This document shows, in pieces, positions 45,701 through 54,225 of a stretch of DNA of 64,000 nucleotides (its first letter is position 1; every line of letters begins with the position of its first letter). The stretch spans positions 1 through 64,000 of the forward strand of contig CAZHVS010000013.1 of the NCBI GenBank assembly GCA_964536015.1. Reading direction: 5' to 3'. The notes under the pieces were generated by a model, which worked only from the letters and a program-made list of their open reading frames with translations, did no database searches and was not told the DNA's origin. Position numbers and translations under genes: made by a program. The DNA comes from CAZHVS01 sp964536015 (GTDB taxonomy: Bacteria; Bacteroidota; Ignavibacteria; Ignavibacteriales; Ignavibacteriaceae).

Positions 45701-48380
45701 TAACTGGACAGGTTCGTTAGGTCCAGATTCAGCAATTTGTTTATATGAACCTCAATGGATTACAATTAAAGCAGAAGTACATTTAACTCCTAATCCAAGC
45801 AAAGCAAGAGTTCAAACTTCCTGGAGAATTGTACATCCTCACGAATTAGATACAAGTTATAATTATAATTCATTCTGGATTTACCAGGATACAACTTTCT
45901 ACTTCTCTGCTTATTGGCCTGGAATTACTTCCGCCGACAGTATAGTAGAAATTCACTACGGATTAAACGTACTTGATTGCGATGGCAATCCAATACACGA
46001 TGGTATTGGTCGGGACCTTTACTGGTATCCTTGGGTATGTCCACCGCCTGCTCCAAACCATGCTGATATAAGTGTAATTAAATCAGCCAGCAAAACTAAT
46101 CCGCAGGATAATGAAAATATTTCTTATACAATCTTAGTTAAAAACAATGGTCCAAAGAACGCAACTGGTGTAGTTGTGTTGGATGTTCTCCCCGCAGGAG
46201 TAAAATATCTATCATATACTGCAACTCAAGGTACTTATGATACTGCAACCGGGAAATGGACTGTTGGTAATCTTAATAATGGAGCTACCGCAACTCTAAC
46301 AATAAATGTAAAAGTTCAGGTTGGTGGAGCTTCAACAGCAGCAATTGATTTAGGCGCTGCAACAGGATACAATGTATTCGTATTTTATGATATTAATCAG
46401 CCTTCTTCTGATACTCAGGGTAAACTTGCTGTTGGAAGAAACGCATATTTGTCAAATTATAGCGTAGGTGATCAATTACCTCCAAATAGTGGTGATGTAC
46501 TAATAGTTGGAAACAACTTAACCTATACAAGTGGAGCGGTTTATAATGGTAATGTTGTCTATGGCAATTCAACCAATTTACCAATTCCACAAGTTAGTAT
46601 AAATAATGGTACACTTCGTCAGGAATCTGTAATTGATTTTACTGCTGCAGAACTCTACCTTACTAACTTATCAGCAACTTTAGCAGCTTATCCTGTTAAT
46701 GGAACTACTGCTTTCCAATGGGGTGGATTAACACTAACAGGTACAAATCCGTTCTTAAACGTATTCTCAGTATCTGGTGCAAATCTATCTTCAGCTAATA
46801 ATGTTAGTATCAATGTCCCGAGTGGTTCTGTCGTTCTTGTTAACATTAGCGGAACAACATTATCATGGACAGGCGGTTTGACTGTAAATGGAACAATAAT
46901 CAATAATGTTATTTATAACTTCTATGATGCAACTAACATTACTCTACAAGGTATTGATGTTCGTGGCTCTATTTTAGCTCCTAAAGCATCAGTCAATTTT
47001 GTAAGTGGTGTTCAGAATGGACAAATGATTGCAAAGTATGTATCAGGCATGGGACAATTCAACTATGAATTATTCATTGGAAATATTCCTGTTGATACAA
47101 CTATCATTAACATTGCAAGAGTAATTGCATCCTCACCAACAGATCCTAATCCAGCTAATAATCAATCTGTAGTATCAGTTTATGTTGGTGGAACAGGTAA
47201 CGGTGGCGGTACCGGAAACATTGGGAACTGGCACTATGTTGGTAATTTTGGATTGAATGAAATTGTATGGACTCTTACAAACGATTTCCAGGGTAATATT
47301 CTTTGCGGAACAATGGGTGGTAAAATATTCCGCTCTGTTGACGGAGGAATGACCTGGACAAGAATTAATACTTATATGTATGCTGGATTTATCTGGTCAC
47401 TTAAAGTTAGTTCAACCGGAACCATATTTGCTGGTACTGAACAGGGCTTATACAAATCAACAGATAATGGTGCAACATGGATATTAACTTCTCTTGTTGG
47501 AAAAGATGTTCGTTCAATCACCATAGATGCTGCTGGAAGACTATATGCAGCTACATGGGGATTCGGAATCTATAAATCCACTGATAATGGATTAACCTGG
47601 ACACAAATAAACAATGGATTGAATAGTTTTGCTATCAATTCAATTGTAATCAATCCTTCCCAACATTTATTTATTGGTGGTATTGGTTCAGGAGTATCTA
47701 AATCAACTGACTATGGAACAACCTGGAATTGTACAAACATTGGTTACAATTATGTATGGTCACTTGCTGTCACTACAACTGGAGTATTATACGCTGGTAC
47801 ATATGGCAGTGGTGTCTATCGTTCAATTGATAACGGTGCAAGCTGGTCTCAGGTTAATAATGGTCTATTAGGACAATTCATCTACTCAATTATTGTTGAT
47901 GCTGGAAACAACGTATACGTTTCCTCTTGGGAAAACGGTGTATTCGTTTCATCAAACGGTGGAGATAGCTGGATGAATTCTGGCATGAGTGGACGTGGAG
48001 TAAGTTCATTGCTTCTCAATCCTGCCTCTAATGTATTATTTGCAGGCACAAGTGATGGAAAGATTTTTTCTAATAATAGTCCGTTCACCGATGTTAAGAT
48101 GACAAAAGAAATTCCTGCTACATTCAAGCTGGAACAGAATTATCCTAACCCATTCAATCCTTCTACAAAGATTGAATTCTCTGTTGCAAAGAGAGAAATG
48201 GTATCTGTCAAAATCTATAACATAATTGGTCAGGTTGTTAAGACATTGATCAATCAGGAATTAGAAGCTGGCAAGTATTCTGTAACTTTCGATGCAAATG
48301 AATTAGCAAGTGGAATATATATCTACAGATTAACTTCCAACTCTGCTAATATCACGAGGAAGATGATATTACAAAAGTAA
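42777..48380 (+). CDS. Thioester-domain adhesin with SdrD-B, DUF11, anchor-A, propeller and T9SS domains (1867 aa)
   Basis: Signal peptide of ~28 residues (RAFAR). Residues ~35-200 are a TQXA-type thioester domain: C99 in YFYCID and Q157 in IQLAIWHFADG are the expected partners of an internal Cys-Gln thioester, used by Gram-positive adhesins to bond covalently to host or surface ligands. Residues ~205-300 form a Big_1-like Ig domain. Residues ~320-495 are a unit often found beside such domains (GGWGSPSN, FGGQLTALALNLAFDD). Three SdrD-B/Cna-B-like domains start at S502, L619 and ~S857 (GDRVWxDxNKNGIQD). A DUF11 domain starts at ~1096 but is interrupted at ~1183-1439 by a choice-of-anchor A domain (NVFVFYDI, LAVGRNAYLSNYSVGD, GSILAPKA), then resumes (NIARVIASSPTDPNPANN). 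Sortilin/BNR-type propeller repeats run ~1480-1770. The tail has EQNYPNPFNP and ends RKMILQK. An AAGGAG ribosome site precedes the start. Confidence 0.85.
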   Translation: MKKTFNLFSFFVAIFLVTTFLQSRAFARDPGGGGNLGKTMSSSYFQNPTLDGTSTAKVFNIEVYTGNVKFTNPYTNQEMTTSAGTFKGEVNGVTAYFYCIDISHYIAFYKSDQPHTYTDSGFTQSAITYILNNYYPFRSYPYTGSASTVQIEAAAIQLAIWHFADGVNINTLTGPSGSLTELKNRANAIINDALANAGNVIPVQTLTIIPDFQIKNIGQTGTFFAQALDLNGNGVANLNIGFSTTSGTLSSTTAVTNSTGVTPNITITQGSSNLANISASTTVTIPQGTRYVHTVEPGTYQKLVLATPTTTTRTAQGIVKWYQPQGDCDLNGYVTYTQGGWGSPSNSTPGHYRDTYFSTLFPTGLVLGSTYNMMFQNAAAVKNYLPAGGTASALTQNYINPTTTTSGVFGGQLTALALNLAFDDANILGLSSVPLGNLEIISGPLAGKTVYDVFALAKLALGGQTTAYSIADLNNALTAINENFDNGTTNNGYLRCPLQKASIGDRVWFDTNKNGIQDNGETGVPGISVKLFDCSNNLIATTTTDANGNYIFANLTPGDYYVQFILPSGYAFSPKDQGSNDAIDSDADLLTGKTICTTLSPNENDMTWDAGIYICMNTLGDFVWRDKNANGIQDIGESGIQGVVVELLNSSNSVIATSTTNASGLYQFPNIPNGIYTVRLAASNFASGGVLFSTAKEKWYASPKDQGSDDTKDSDGDETLHTASVTLACADNPTIDFGFYKSCVSFIKTGPSSVLVGDTVIFHFRIENCGDLVLGGGVDVIDSLLKPTGDHIIANATVQPGAVWEFDKTFVTTSNHCGNLLNVASAVGHPKLPNGTYLANVVDNSQWTVTVICNNSSLGDRVWEDLNKNGIQDAGEPGVGNVIVKLYDCNNVLKGTTTTNASGYYLFANLFPGNYYVQFVLPTGYVFTSKDQVSNDSLDSDADVTTGKTICTTITAGENDMTWDAGIYKPVYCVTNWTGSLGPDSAICLYEPQWITIKAEVHLTPNPSKARVQTSWRIVHPHELDTSYNYNSFWIYQDTTFYFSAYWPGITSADSIVEIHYGLNVLDCDGNPIHDGIGRDLYWYPWVCPPPAPNHADISVIKSASKTNPQDNENISYTILVKNNGPKNATGVVVLDVLPAGVKYLSYTATQGTYDTATGKWTVGNLNNGATATLTINVKVQVGGASTAAIDLGAATGYNVFVFYDINQPSSDTQGKLAVGRNAYLSNYSVGDQLPPNSGDVLIVGNNLTYTSGAVYNGNVVYGNSTNLPIPQVSINNGTLRQESVIDFTAAELYLTNLSATLAAYPVNGTTAFQWGGLTLTGTNPFLNVFSVSGANLSSANNVSINVPSGSVVLVNISGTTLSWTGGLTVNGTIINNVIYNFYDATNITLQGIDVRGSILAPKASVNFVSGVQNGQMIAKYVSGMGQFNYELFIGNIPVDTTIINIARVIASSPTDPNPANNQSVVSVYVGGTGNGGGTGNIGNWHYVGNFGLNEIVWTLTNDFQGNILCGTMGGKIFRSVDGGMTWTRINTYMYAGFIWSLKVSSTGTIFAGTEQGLYKSTDNGATWILTSLVGKDVRSITIDAAGRLYAATWGFGIYKSTDNGLTWTQINNGLNSFAINSIVINPSQHLFIGGIGSGVSKSTDYGTTWNCTNIGYNYVWSLAVTTTGVLYAGTYGSGVYRSIDNGASWSQVNNGLLGQFIYSIIVDAGNNVYVSSWENGVFVSSNGGDSWMNSGMSGRGVSSLLLNPASNVLFAGTSDGKIFSNNSPFTDVKMTKEIPATFKLEQNYPNPFNPSTKIEFSVAKREMVSVKIYNIIGQVVKTLINQELEAGKYSVTFDANELASGIYIYRLTSNSANITRKMILQK

Positions 48381-48402
48381 TAATTATCCCGACCCGATGA
48401 TT

Positions 48403-48434
48403 AAAAAAGGCTGTCCTTCTGGACAGCCTTTTTT
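48403..48434 (+). terminator. Intrinsic terminator after the adhesin gene
   Basis: AAAAAAGGCTGTCC and GGACAGCCTTTTTT form a perfect stem over a TTCT loop. It is symmetrical, so it can also stop leftward transcription leaving the pseudogene. Confidence 0.95.
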
Positions 48435-48448
48435 ATTAAATTTAATTT

Positions 48449-48994
48449 TTACTTAAATGAAATACCTGCTGAGAAATATAGTAAAAAATGAGTTTGGGAT
48501 TTATCAAACAAGATAGCTGGATGATAACCCACTTCAAATTCTAATAAAGTTCCATCGCTCAATTGATAAAAATATCCACCATTAGTACCAAAATTCGGAA
48601 GAATTGCTGGATACTTGAGCATGATGCAGCCAGACCAAGACTTCCACATAAAAAGAAGTTATTAACCAGACTAAATTCAGGACCGGTTTTTAGATATGTC
48701 AATAAAAAAGGAAAATTTTCTGATACATCAGAGATATTTCCAAAATTAAAACCATATTCAAAATACCATTTTACCTTGAATGACTCTACAGGAAAAATAA
48801 AATTGCTTGAACACGATCAGCATTTAAACTTAAAATTAATGGAGATCTATTATGAAAGTCTCCCCTTGTAATTGATGTAGCTGTTCCAACTAATAATCGA
48901 TAACGAGATAAAGTTGAATCAGTAACAACCGTCCCATCTTCCTGAGCATTTAATTGAATTAGTAAAGAAAAGAAAAAAATAGAAGTTTTTTCAT
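48449..48994 (-). pseudogene. Outer-membrane beta-barrel gene broken by three single-base deletions
   Basis: An ATG at 48994 starts MKKLLFF; the frame then breaks. With one base restored in each of three short homopolymers (A7 at 48973-48979, A5 at 48793-48797, GG at 48609-48610) a continuous ~182-codon protein appears. It has a signal peptide ending LNAQ, strands such as VKWYFEYGFNFGN and GPEFSLVNNFFLCGSLGL, and an end LLYFSAGISFK. It resembles a small outer-membrane barrel in size and pattern, like the intact gene at 40172. The neighbouring long genes are intact, so general sequencing error is unlikely but not excluded. No other gene is seen in 48381-49071. Confidence 0.75.
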
Positions 48995-49025
48995 TAAACC
49001 ACTACAATATTATTCCTAAAAAAAG

Positions 49026-49052
49026 AAGAGATACTTTTTAAGTATCTCTTCA
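49026..49052 (-). terminator. Intrinsic terminator of the Omp28-like gene
   Basis: GAAGAGATACTT (49026-49037) and AAGTATCTCTTC (49041-49052) form a perfect 12-bp stem with a 3-nt loop. On the minus strand it is followed by a T-run. It lies 20 bp past the stop at 49072. Confidence 0.92.
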
Positions 49053-49071
49053 AATTAATAAACGATAGCTG

Positions 49072-51354
49072 TTACTTTAATAATAACATTTTCATCGTTT
49101 GTGAATGTTTAATTCCATCTGAACCAATTGCTTCAAGTTGATAGAAGTACATTCCGCTATTTAAATTTGTTCCATTAAATTCTACTTTATGAGTTCCTGC
49201 TGAATAATTTTTCTCAATCGGTATAGATACCATCTCTCCAAGTACATTGAATATTTTCATTGTTACTTTTGAATCTGTCACTACTGAGAAATTAATATTA
49301 GTAACAGGGTTAAATGGATTAGGATAATTTTGTGATAATGAAAATACGCCTGGCCCCGCAACATCAACATTAATTTCATTTGAAACCTCATAAGAGCCAT
49401 CAAAATTTACTTGTTTTAATCTGTAAGTATATTTATCAATGTTAAGGGATTTATCAGTGAATGAATACGAATGTTGATTTGTAGTTGTACCACTTCCCTT
49501 CACAAAACCAACTGTAATAAAATCATCTGAAGATTTACGTTGAATTTCAAATCCGTAGTTATTTGTTTCAGTTGCAGTTGACCAATTTAATAAAACATTA
49601 TTTCCCTGAACAACAGAATTAAAAGAAGTAAATTCAACCGGAATTACACCATAAAGTGAATACGAAAAAGTTCCCCACTCACTTGCTGAACTTGGAACAA
49701 AATTAGTTGTCGTTGCTGGACGCGTAGCCAGAGTAGAACCAGCACGATCAAAAATTGTTCTTGAATATGTCGCGCCACCGTCAGTTGAAAGTCTAACTAT
49801 TAATCTATCTTGTTCAGTTTGATATTGGCAGTAAGCCCAATTAAATTTAATTGAATCATTCTCACCTAAAGCCGTAAATGTTTTTGATGTAAGTGTGTCA
49901 CTTCTGTTTGTTGATGAATAACTGTAAAATTGTAAAGTGACACTTTTGTTTCCACCAAACATTGGACCGTTTGCTCCAGAGTATTGTTCAAATGTCATAT
50001 CATTGTTTGGATTAATAACCGTCCAACCAGCAGGAGGGAATGCTCCTTCAAAAAGATCATAATAAAATACATTTAATAATTTATCTTCTTTTGCAGAAAA
50101 TAGTTTTGGAGTAACAGTTTCAACTAATTGATCTGCAACCACTTGTTTTTGAACATCAATGTCCCCATTGAAAGATAAATTAACTGCATCAGTATAATTT
50201 CTTGATTTTCCACTATTCATAACTTCTTTTGTAACATCATCCTGAACAAAAGCGGCAGTATAAATCATTGTATCTACCCATGTTGGTAAATCAAGTTTAT
50301 ACTTAAATGTAAAATAATAAGTCCCAACTGCTGTTGGAACTGGTGTACCTAAAGAAGTTGGATATGCTTTTCTGAAAACATCATAAAATATTGTTTCACC
50401 ATTTGAACCAGGAGGCGTTGTATATTGAATTTTCCTCTCAACTGCATGAACACGTAAATAATAATTCCCGGCTTTTAAAGGTGCAAGGTTTTGAACTGTT
50501 ATATCAGCTTTAATTGTATCACCTGGAATTCTTGTGTTAGTAACAGTAATTATCATTGGAGACCCAATTAGTTTCCTTGGATAAAAAGCATCCGGTAAAC
50601 TCGGCGCTGAACTATATGGATAAGAAGGGTTGACAATTCCATCAAGTATTACATGAGGAACTGAATTAACTCCATAATAAGTTCTTCTATCAGTGTTTTG
50701 AGTTGGATTATACGCATACATCGGATCATTTCCTGGTGATGGCCAGTTCATATGATATTTTATTGGTGTGAGAGAATCAAATCGTGCAGCAATGAAAGCA
50801 TCAATAGTTGGATTATTAGCAGCACAAGGTGAACAAGTTGAACTTGTCCATTCTTCAAACAATATATTTCTTACTGTCCCTTGGAAATATTGTGAAAATT
50901 GTGTCAGTGTATTGTTTGAAGGATTTTCATCTCCCGGTAGGTTAGCTATAACATTAATTGTAAATGCTGTTCCTGGAGTTATGGTATAACTATCAAATAC
51001 TATCTGTTGTGTTTGTCCGCTATTGAAAGCAGTAGCTGTTTTTGTACTCTGATAAACACCTGGTGTAATTGTCATTGTAACATTGAATGATGTGGTAACA
51101 TTGTTTTTGCCAGCATTAAAAATAGTTACAACTGGTGCAACCATATAATTCCCAGAGCCAGGTAAATAATTTGTGTCTGCTTTTATATTATCGATTGATA
51201 CGATTCCAACATCAATATTGGACTGTGTTCCAAGCGTAACATTGTCTAAGTACAAATTATTGCCATATTGATTTACAGTGACAAACTGCAATCGAAGTTG
51301 TGCAAATCCTGTAAATGAAAAAAGAAGAAGCAGAAGTAAGATTTTGTTTTTCAT
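49072..51354 (-). CDS. Omp28-like secreted protein with thioredoxin-like CxxC and T9SS tail (760 aa)
   Basis: Signal peptide at 1-18 (FTGFAQ). Residues ~40-150 form an Ig-like domain (VAPVVTIFNAGKNNVTTSFNVTMTI). Residues ~160-290 match Omp28-related proteins, a thioredoxin-fold group: ILFEEWTSSTCSPCAANNP contains the CxxC pair and VNSVPHVILDG is the cis-Pro segment. A second Ig-like domain follows, then a region (FPPAGWTVINPNND, TLQFYSYSS) resembling MAM/cleaved-adhesin domains. A fibronectin-like spacer leads to the sorting tail (SQNYPNPFNP, ending MKMLLLK). Omp28 relatives are surface proteins in Porphyromonas, and a redox role is possible through the CxxC. Monocistronic. Confidence 0.85.
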   Translation of the reverse strand: MKNKILLLLLLFSFTGFAQLRLQFVTVNQYGNNLYLDNVTLGTQSNIDVGIVSIDNIKADTNYLPGSGNYMVAPVVTIFNAGKNNVTTSFNVTMTITPGVYQSTKTATAFNSGQTQQIVFDSYTITPGTAFTINVIANLPGDENPSNNTLTQFSQYFQGTVRNILFEEWTSSTCSPCAANNPTIDAFIAARFDSLTPIKYHMNWPSPGNDPMYAYNPTQNTDRRTYYGVNSVPHVILDGIVNPSYPYSSAPSLPDAFYPRKLIGSPMIITVTNTRIPGDTIKADITVQNLAPLKAGNYYLRVHAVERKIQYTTPPGSNGETIFYDVFRKAYPTSLGTPVPTAVGTYYFTFKYKLDLPTWVDTMIYTAAFVQDDVTKEVMNSGKSRNYTDAVNLSFNGDIDVQKQVVADQLVETVTPKLFSAKEDKLLNVFYYDLFEGAFPPAGWTVINPNNDMTFEQYSGANGPMFGGNKSVTLQFYSYSSTNRSDTLTSKTFTALGENDSIKFNWAYCQYQTEQDRLIVRLSTDGGATYSRTIFDRAGSTLATRPATTTNFVPSSASEWGTFSYSLYGVIPVEFTSFNSVVQGNNVLLNWSTATETNNYGFEIQRKSSDDFITVGFVKGSGTTTNQHSYSFTDKSLNIDKYTYRLKQVNFDGSYEVSNEINVDVAGPGVFSLSQNYPNPFNPVTNINFSVVTDSKVTMKIFNVLGEMVSIPIEKNYSAGTHKVEFNGTNLNSGMYFYQLEAIGSDGIKHSQTMKMLLLK

Positions 51355-51714
51355 ACAATATCCTTTAAATGAATAATTTGGTTAATTAATTCTCCGTTAC
51401 CCCAGTTTAGGGTAACAAAGTTAAAATTGACATAAAATCTGTTGAAAAATAATTAATTAAAGATTTTTGTCAAAATAAAAATTTTCATTTTTAGAATTTT
51501 TTATTCCTAAGATAAAGGTGAAAATATTTTCTTCAATTCAGATTTAAAATTTTTTAATGCCAGAAATTATACTTTCCATTTTAAAAAACTATTTTTTAAG
51601 AAAGATTAAAAATTCACTAAACACTCATTATATCTTTTTTATCAATATATTTCCTAAAAATTTTTCTTTAACACCGACATTCAAATAATCATTAACAATA
51701 TTTTTTAATTTAAG
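51355..51714. other. AT-rich intergenic region, no gene found
   Basis: The stretch between the divergent Omp28-like and malic enzyme genes is very AT-rich. Apart from the maeB promoter at its right end I see no ORF, hairpin with a T-run, or repeat. Confidence 0.6.
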
Positions 51715-51745
51715 TTTGTATCTATAAAGTTTTTTACTAAGTTAG
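51715..51745 (+). promoter_or_regulatory. Bacteroidota-type promoter for maeB
   Basis: TTTG (51715-51718), a 19-nt spacer, then TAAGTTAG (51738-51745; one mismatch to TAnnTTTG). Predicted start near 51752. A strong AAGGAG at 51793-51798 sits 7 nt before the ATG. Confidence 0.55.
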
Positions 51746-51805
51746 TCTTAAACAAAATGTAATCACTTTTAAAAAATAAAATCATCTACTGTAAGGAGAA
51801 ATTCT

Positions 51806-54070
51806 ATGAAACTCACAAAACAAGAAGCTCTCAACTACCATAGCACCGGAAGGAAAGGAAAAATTGAAGTTGTTCCAACCAAACCATGTTTAACACAAAG
51901 AGATTTATCACTCGCTTATACTCCTGGTGTAGCTGAACCTTGTCTAGAAATTGCTAAGAATGAAGACCTTGTTTATGAATACACAGCAAAAGGAAATCTT
52001 GTTGCTGTACTAAGTAATGGCACTGCAGTTTTAGGTTTAGGCGATATTGGTGCAGCTGCTGGTAAACCTGTTATGGAAGGAAAAGGTGTTTTATTCAAAC
52101 GGTTTGCCGATATCGATGTTTTTGATATTGAAGTAAACAGCAAAGACCCTGATGAAATTATTAAAGTTACTCAACTTCTTGAACCTACTTTTGGTGGAGT
52201 TAATCTTGAAGATATAAAAGCACCAGAATGTTTTTATATTGAAGAAACTTTGAAAAAGACAATGAATATCCCTGTTTTTCATGATGATCAGCATGGAACT
52301 GCAATTATAAGCGGAGCAGCAATACTTAACGCAACTGAAATAGTAGGTAAAGCACTTGATAAAATCAAAGTTGTTTTTAATGGTGCTGGTGCTTCAGCAA
52401 TCTCTTGCGCCAAATTGTATGTACGATTAGGAGTAAAGAAAGAAAATATTATTCTCTGCGATACAAAAGGTGTAGTTTTCAAAGGTCGTAAAGAAGGAAT
52501 GAATTCATACAAAGAAGAATTTGCAAGCGATACAAAAGCAAGAACCTTAGCAGAAGCTATGGCGGGTGCTGATGTTTTTGTTGGACTATCAACTGGTGGG
52601 GCTGTAAGCAAGGAGATGGTTAAATCGATGGCAAAAGATCCAATAGTTTTTGCAATGGCAAATCCAAACCCCGAAATTACTTATGACGATGCAACTTCTG
52701 TTCGTGATGATATTATTATGGCAACAGGTAGATCAGATTACCCAAACCAGATTAATAATGTACTCGGTTTCCCTTTTATATTCAGAGGTGCCTTAGATGT
52801 AAGAGCGACCGCTATTAACGAAGAAATGAAACTTGCTGCTTCATATGCTTTGGCTTCTCTGGCAAAAGAAGAAGTTCCTGAATTAGTTAGAAGAGCTTAC
52901 GGCGGACAGGAAATAACTTTTGGAAGAAAGTATATTGTGCCAAAACCTTTTGATCCGAGAGTACTTACTTACGTTGCACCTGCAGTAGCAAAAGCCGCTA
53001 TAGAAACAGGCGTTGCCAAAAAACCAATTGAGGATTGGGAAAAATATAAAGCTGAACTTCTTGAACATCTTGGAATTTCTAAAGAGATTATAAGAAGAAT
53101 AATTCATCGTGCAAAAAACAATCCAAAGAGAATTGTATTTCCTGAAGGTGATCAAGTTAAAATTCTCAAAGCCGCACAAATTCTTGTTGATGAAAAAATA
53201 GCTGCTCCAATTTTGCTTGGGAATAAAGAAGTTATTGAAAAACTTATGATTGAAAATCATATTGAAAAAGAAGGAATAACTATTATTGAACCTGAGCAAT
53301 ATCCAAAGTGTGAAGAATATATAAACGAACTTTACAAGATGAGACAACGAAAAGGTGTAACAAAAGAAGAAGCCAAACGACTACTTGTTAAACATCGGCA
53401 TAAAAATTATTTTGGTGCAATGATGGTGCATATGGGTGATGCTGATGGTATGATTTCAGGTTTAACTTTACATTATCCAGAGACAATTAAACCAGCTTTG
53501 CAAATAATCAAACTTGCTGAAGGTGTTAAAAGAGTTTCCGGAATGTATATTGTACTTGTAAAAAAACACGTTTACTTTTTTGCAGATTGTTCCGTCAATG
53601 TTGATCCAAATGCTGAAGAACTTGCTGAAATTGCTTTACTTGCCTCAGATACGGTAAAACGATTTAATATTGAACCAAGAGTAGCAATGTTATCTTTCAG
53701 TAATTTTGGAAGCGCTCCCTATCCACAAAGTGAAAAAGTAAGAAAGGCTTTAGATATTGCAAGAACTATTGATCCTCATCTTGTAATTGATGGAGAAATG
53801 CAGGCAGATACAGCCGTGGTTCCTGAAATAATTGTTAAAGAATATCCTTTCTCTGTCCTTCTGGGACGCGCAAACATACTTGTATTCCCAAATCTTGATG
53901 CAGCTAATATTGCGTATAAACTTCTCGCAAAAATTGGCGGAGCGGATGTAGTAGGACCAATACTTATGGGATTAAGTAGACCGGTTCACGTACTACAAAA
54001 GGGTTGCGACGTTGATGACATTGTGAATATGACTGCAGTTGCAGTTCTTGAGGCAAACGAAAAAGAATAA
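51806..54070 (+). CDS. maeB: NADP-dependent malic enzyme with C-terminal phosphotransacetylase-like domain
   Basis: 754 aa, the usual length of MaeB. The N-terminal malic domain (~15-160) has LAYTPGVAEPC and the catalytic/metal block FHDDQHGTAI (~150-159). The NAD(P)-binding domain has VFNGAGASAISCAKLY (~188-203). The C-terminal ~320 residues form a phosphate acetyltransferase-like domain (RIVFPEGDQVKILKAAQIL, FADCSVNVDPNAEELAEIA, ANILVFPNLDAANIAYKLL), which in MaeB is regulatory (acetyl-CoA sensing) rather than catalytic. It converts malate to pyruvate and CO2 with NADPH production in the cytoplasm. Own promoter and terminator. Confidence 0.96.
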   Translation: MKLTKQEALNYHSTGRKGKIEVVPTKPCLTQRDLSLAYTPGVAEPCLEIAKNEDLVYEYTAKGNLVAVLSNGTAVLGLGDIGAAAGKPVMEGKGVLFKRFADIDVFDIEVNSKDPDEIIKVTQLLEPTFGGVNLEDIKAPECFYIEETLKKTMNIPVFHDDQHGTAIISGAAILNATEIVGKALDKIKVVFNGAGASAISCAKLYVRLGVKKENIILCDTKGVVFKGRKEGMNSYKEEFASDTKARTLAEAMAGADVFVGLSTGGAVSKEMVKSMAKDPIVFAMANPNPEITYDDATSVRDDIIMATGRSDYPNQINNVLGFPFIFRGALDVRATAINEEMKLAASYALASLAKEEVPELVRRAYGGQEITFGRKYIVPKPFDPRVLTYVAPAVAKAAIETGVAKKPIEDWEKYKAELLEHLGISKEIIRRIIHRAKNNPKRIVFPEGDQVKILKAAQILVDEKIAAPILLGNKEVIEKLMIENHIEKEGITIIEPEQYPKCEEYINELYKMRQRKGVTKEEAKRLLVKHRHKNYFGAMMVHMGDADGMISGLTLHYPETIKPALQIIKLAEGVKRVSGMYIVLVKKHVYFFADCSVNVDPNAEELAEIALLASDTVKRFNIEPRVAMLSFSNFGSAPYPQSEKVRKALDIARTIDPHLVIDGEMQADTAVVPEIIVKEYPFSVLLGRANILVFPNLDAANIAYKLLAKIGGADVVGPILMGLSRPVHVLQKGCDVDDIVNMTAVAVLEANEKE

Positions 54071-54092
54071 GATAATTATTAATATTTAATTG

Positions 54093-54124
54093 CCCGGATC
54101 AGTTTATTTGAATCCGGGTTTTTT
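54093..54124 (+). terminator. Intrinsic terminator after maeB
   Basis: CCCGGAT (54093-54099) pairs with ATCCGGG (54112-54118) across a 12-nt loop, followed by T6. Confidence 0.9.
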
Positions 54125-54188
54125 ATTTTAAATTATTAGTTTCTGTTTCAAAGCTGTGGTTAATAATTCATATAAACTAAGCAATTCT

Positions 54189-54196
54189 TATATTTG
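54189..54196 (+). promoter_or_regulatory. -7 box (TATATTTG) upstream of valS
   Basis: Exact match to TAnnTTTG. No clear TTTG lies 19-21 nt upstream. Predicted start near 54203, ~23 nt before the ATG at 54226. Confidence 0.4.
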
Positions 54197-54225
54197 CATA
54201 AAAAAATTAGAAAATTGAGAGAATA

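Noticed and set aside
48563..48871. 102-aa plus-strand frame
   Set aside because: It is the antisense of the frameshifted barrel pseudogene, whose minus-strand reading has a signal peptide and barrel strands.
52883..53347. 154-aa minus-strand frame opposite maeB
   Set aside because: Phe/Asn/Ser-rich antisense shadow of a well-conserved enzyme gene.
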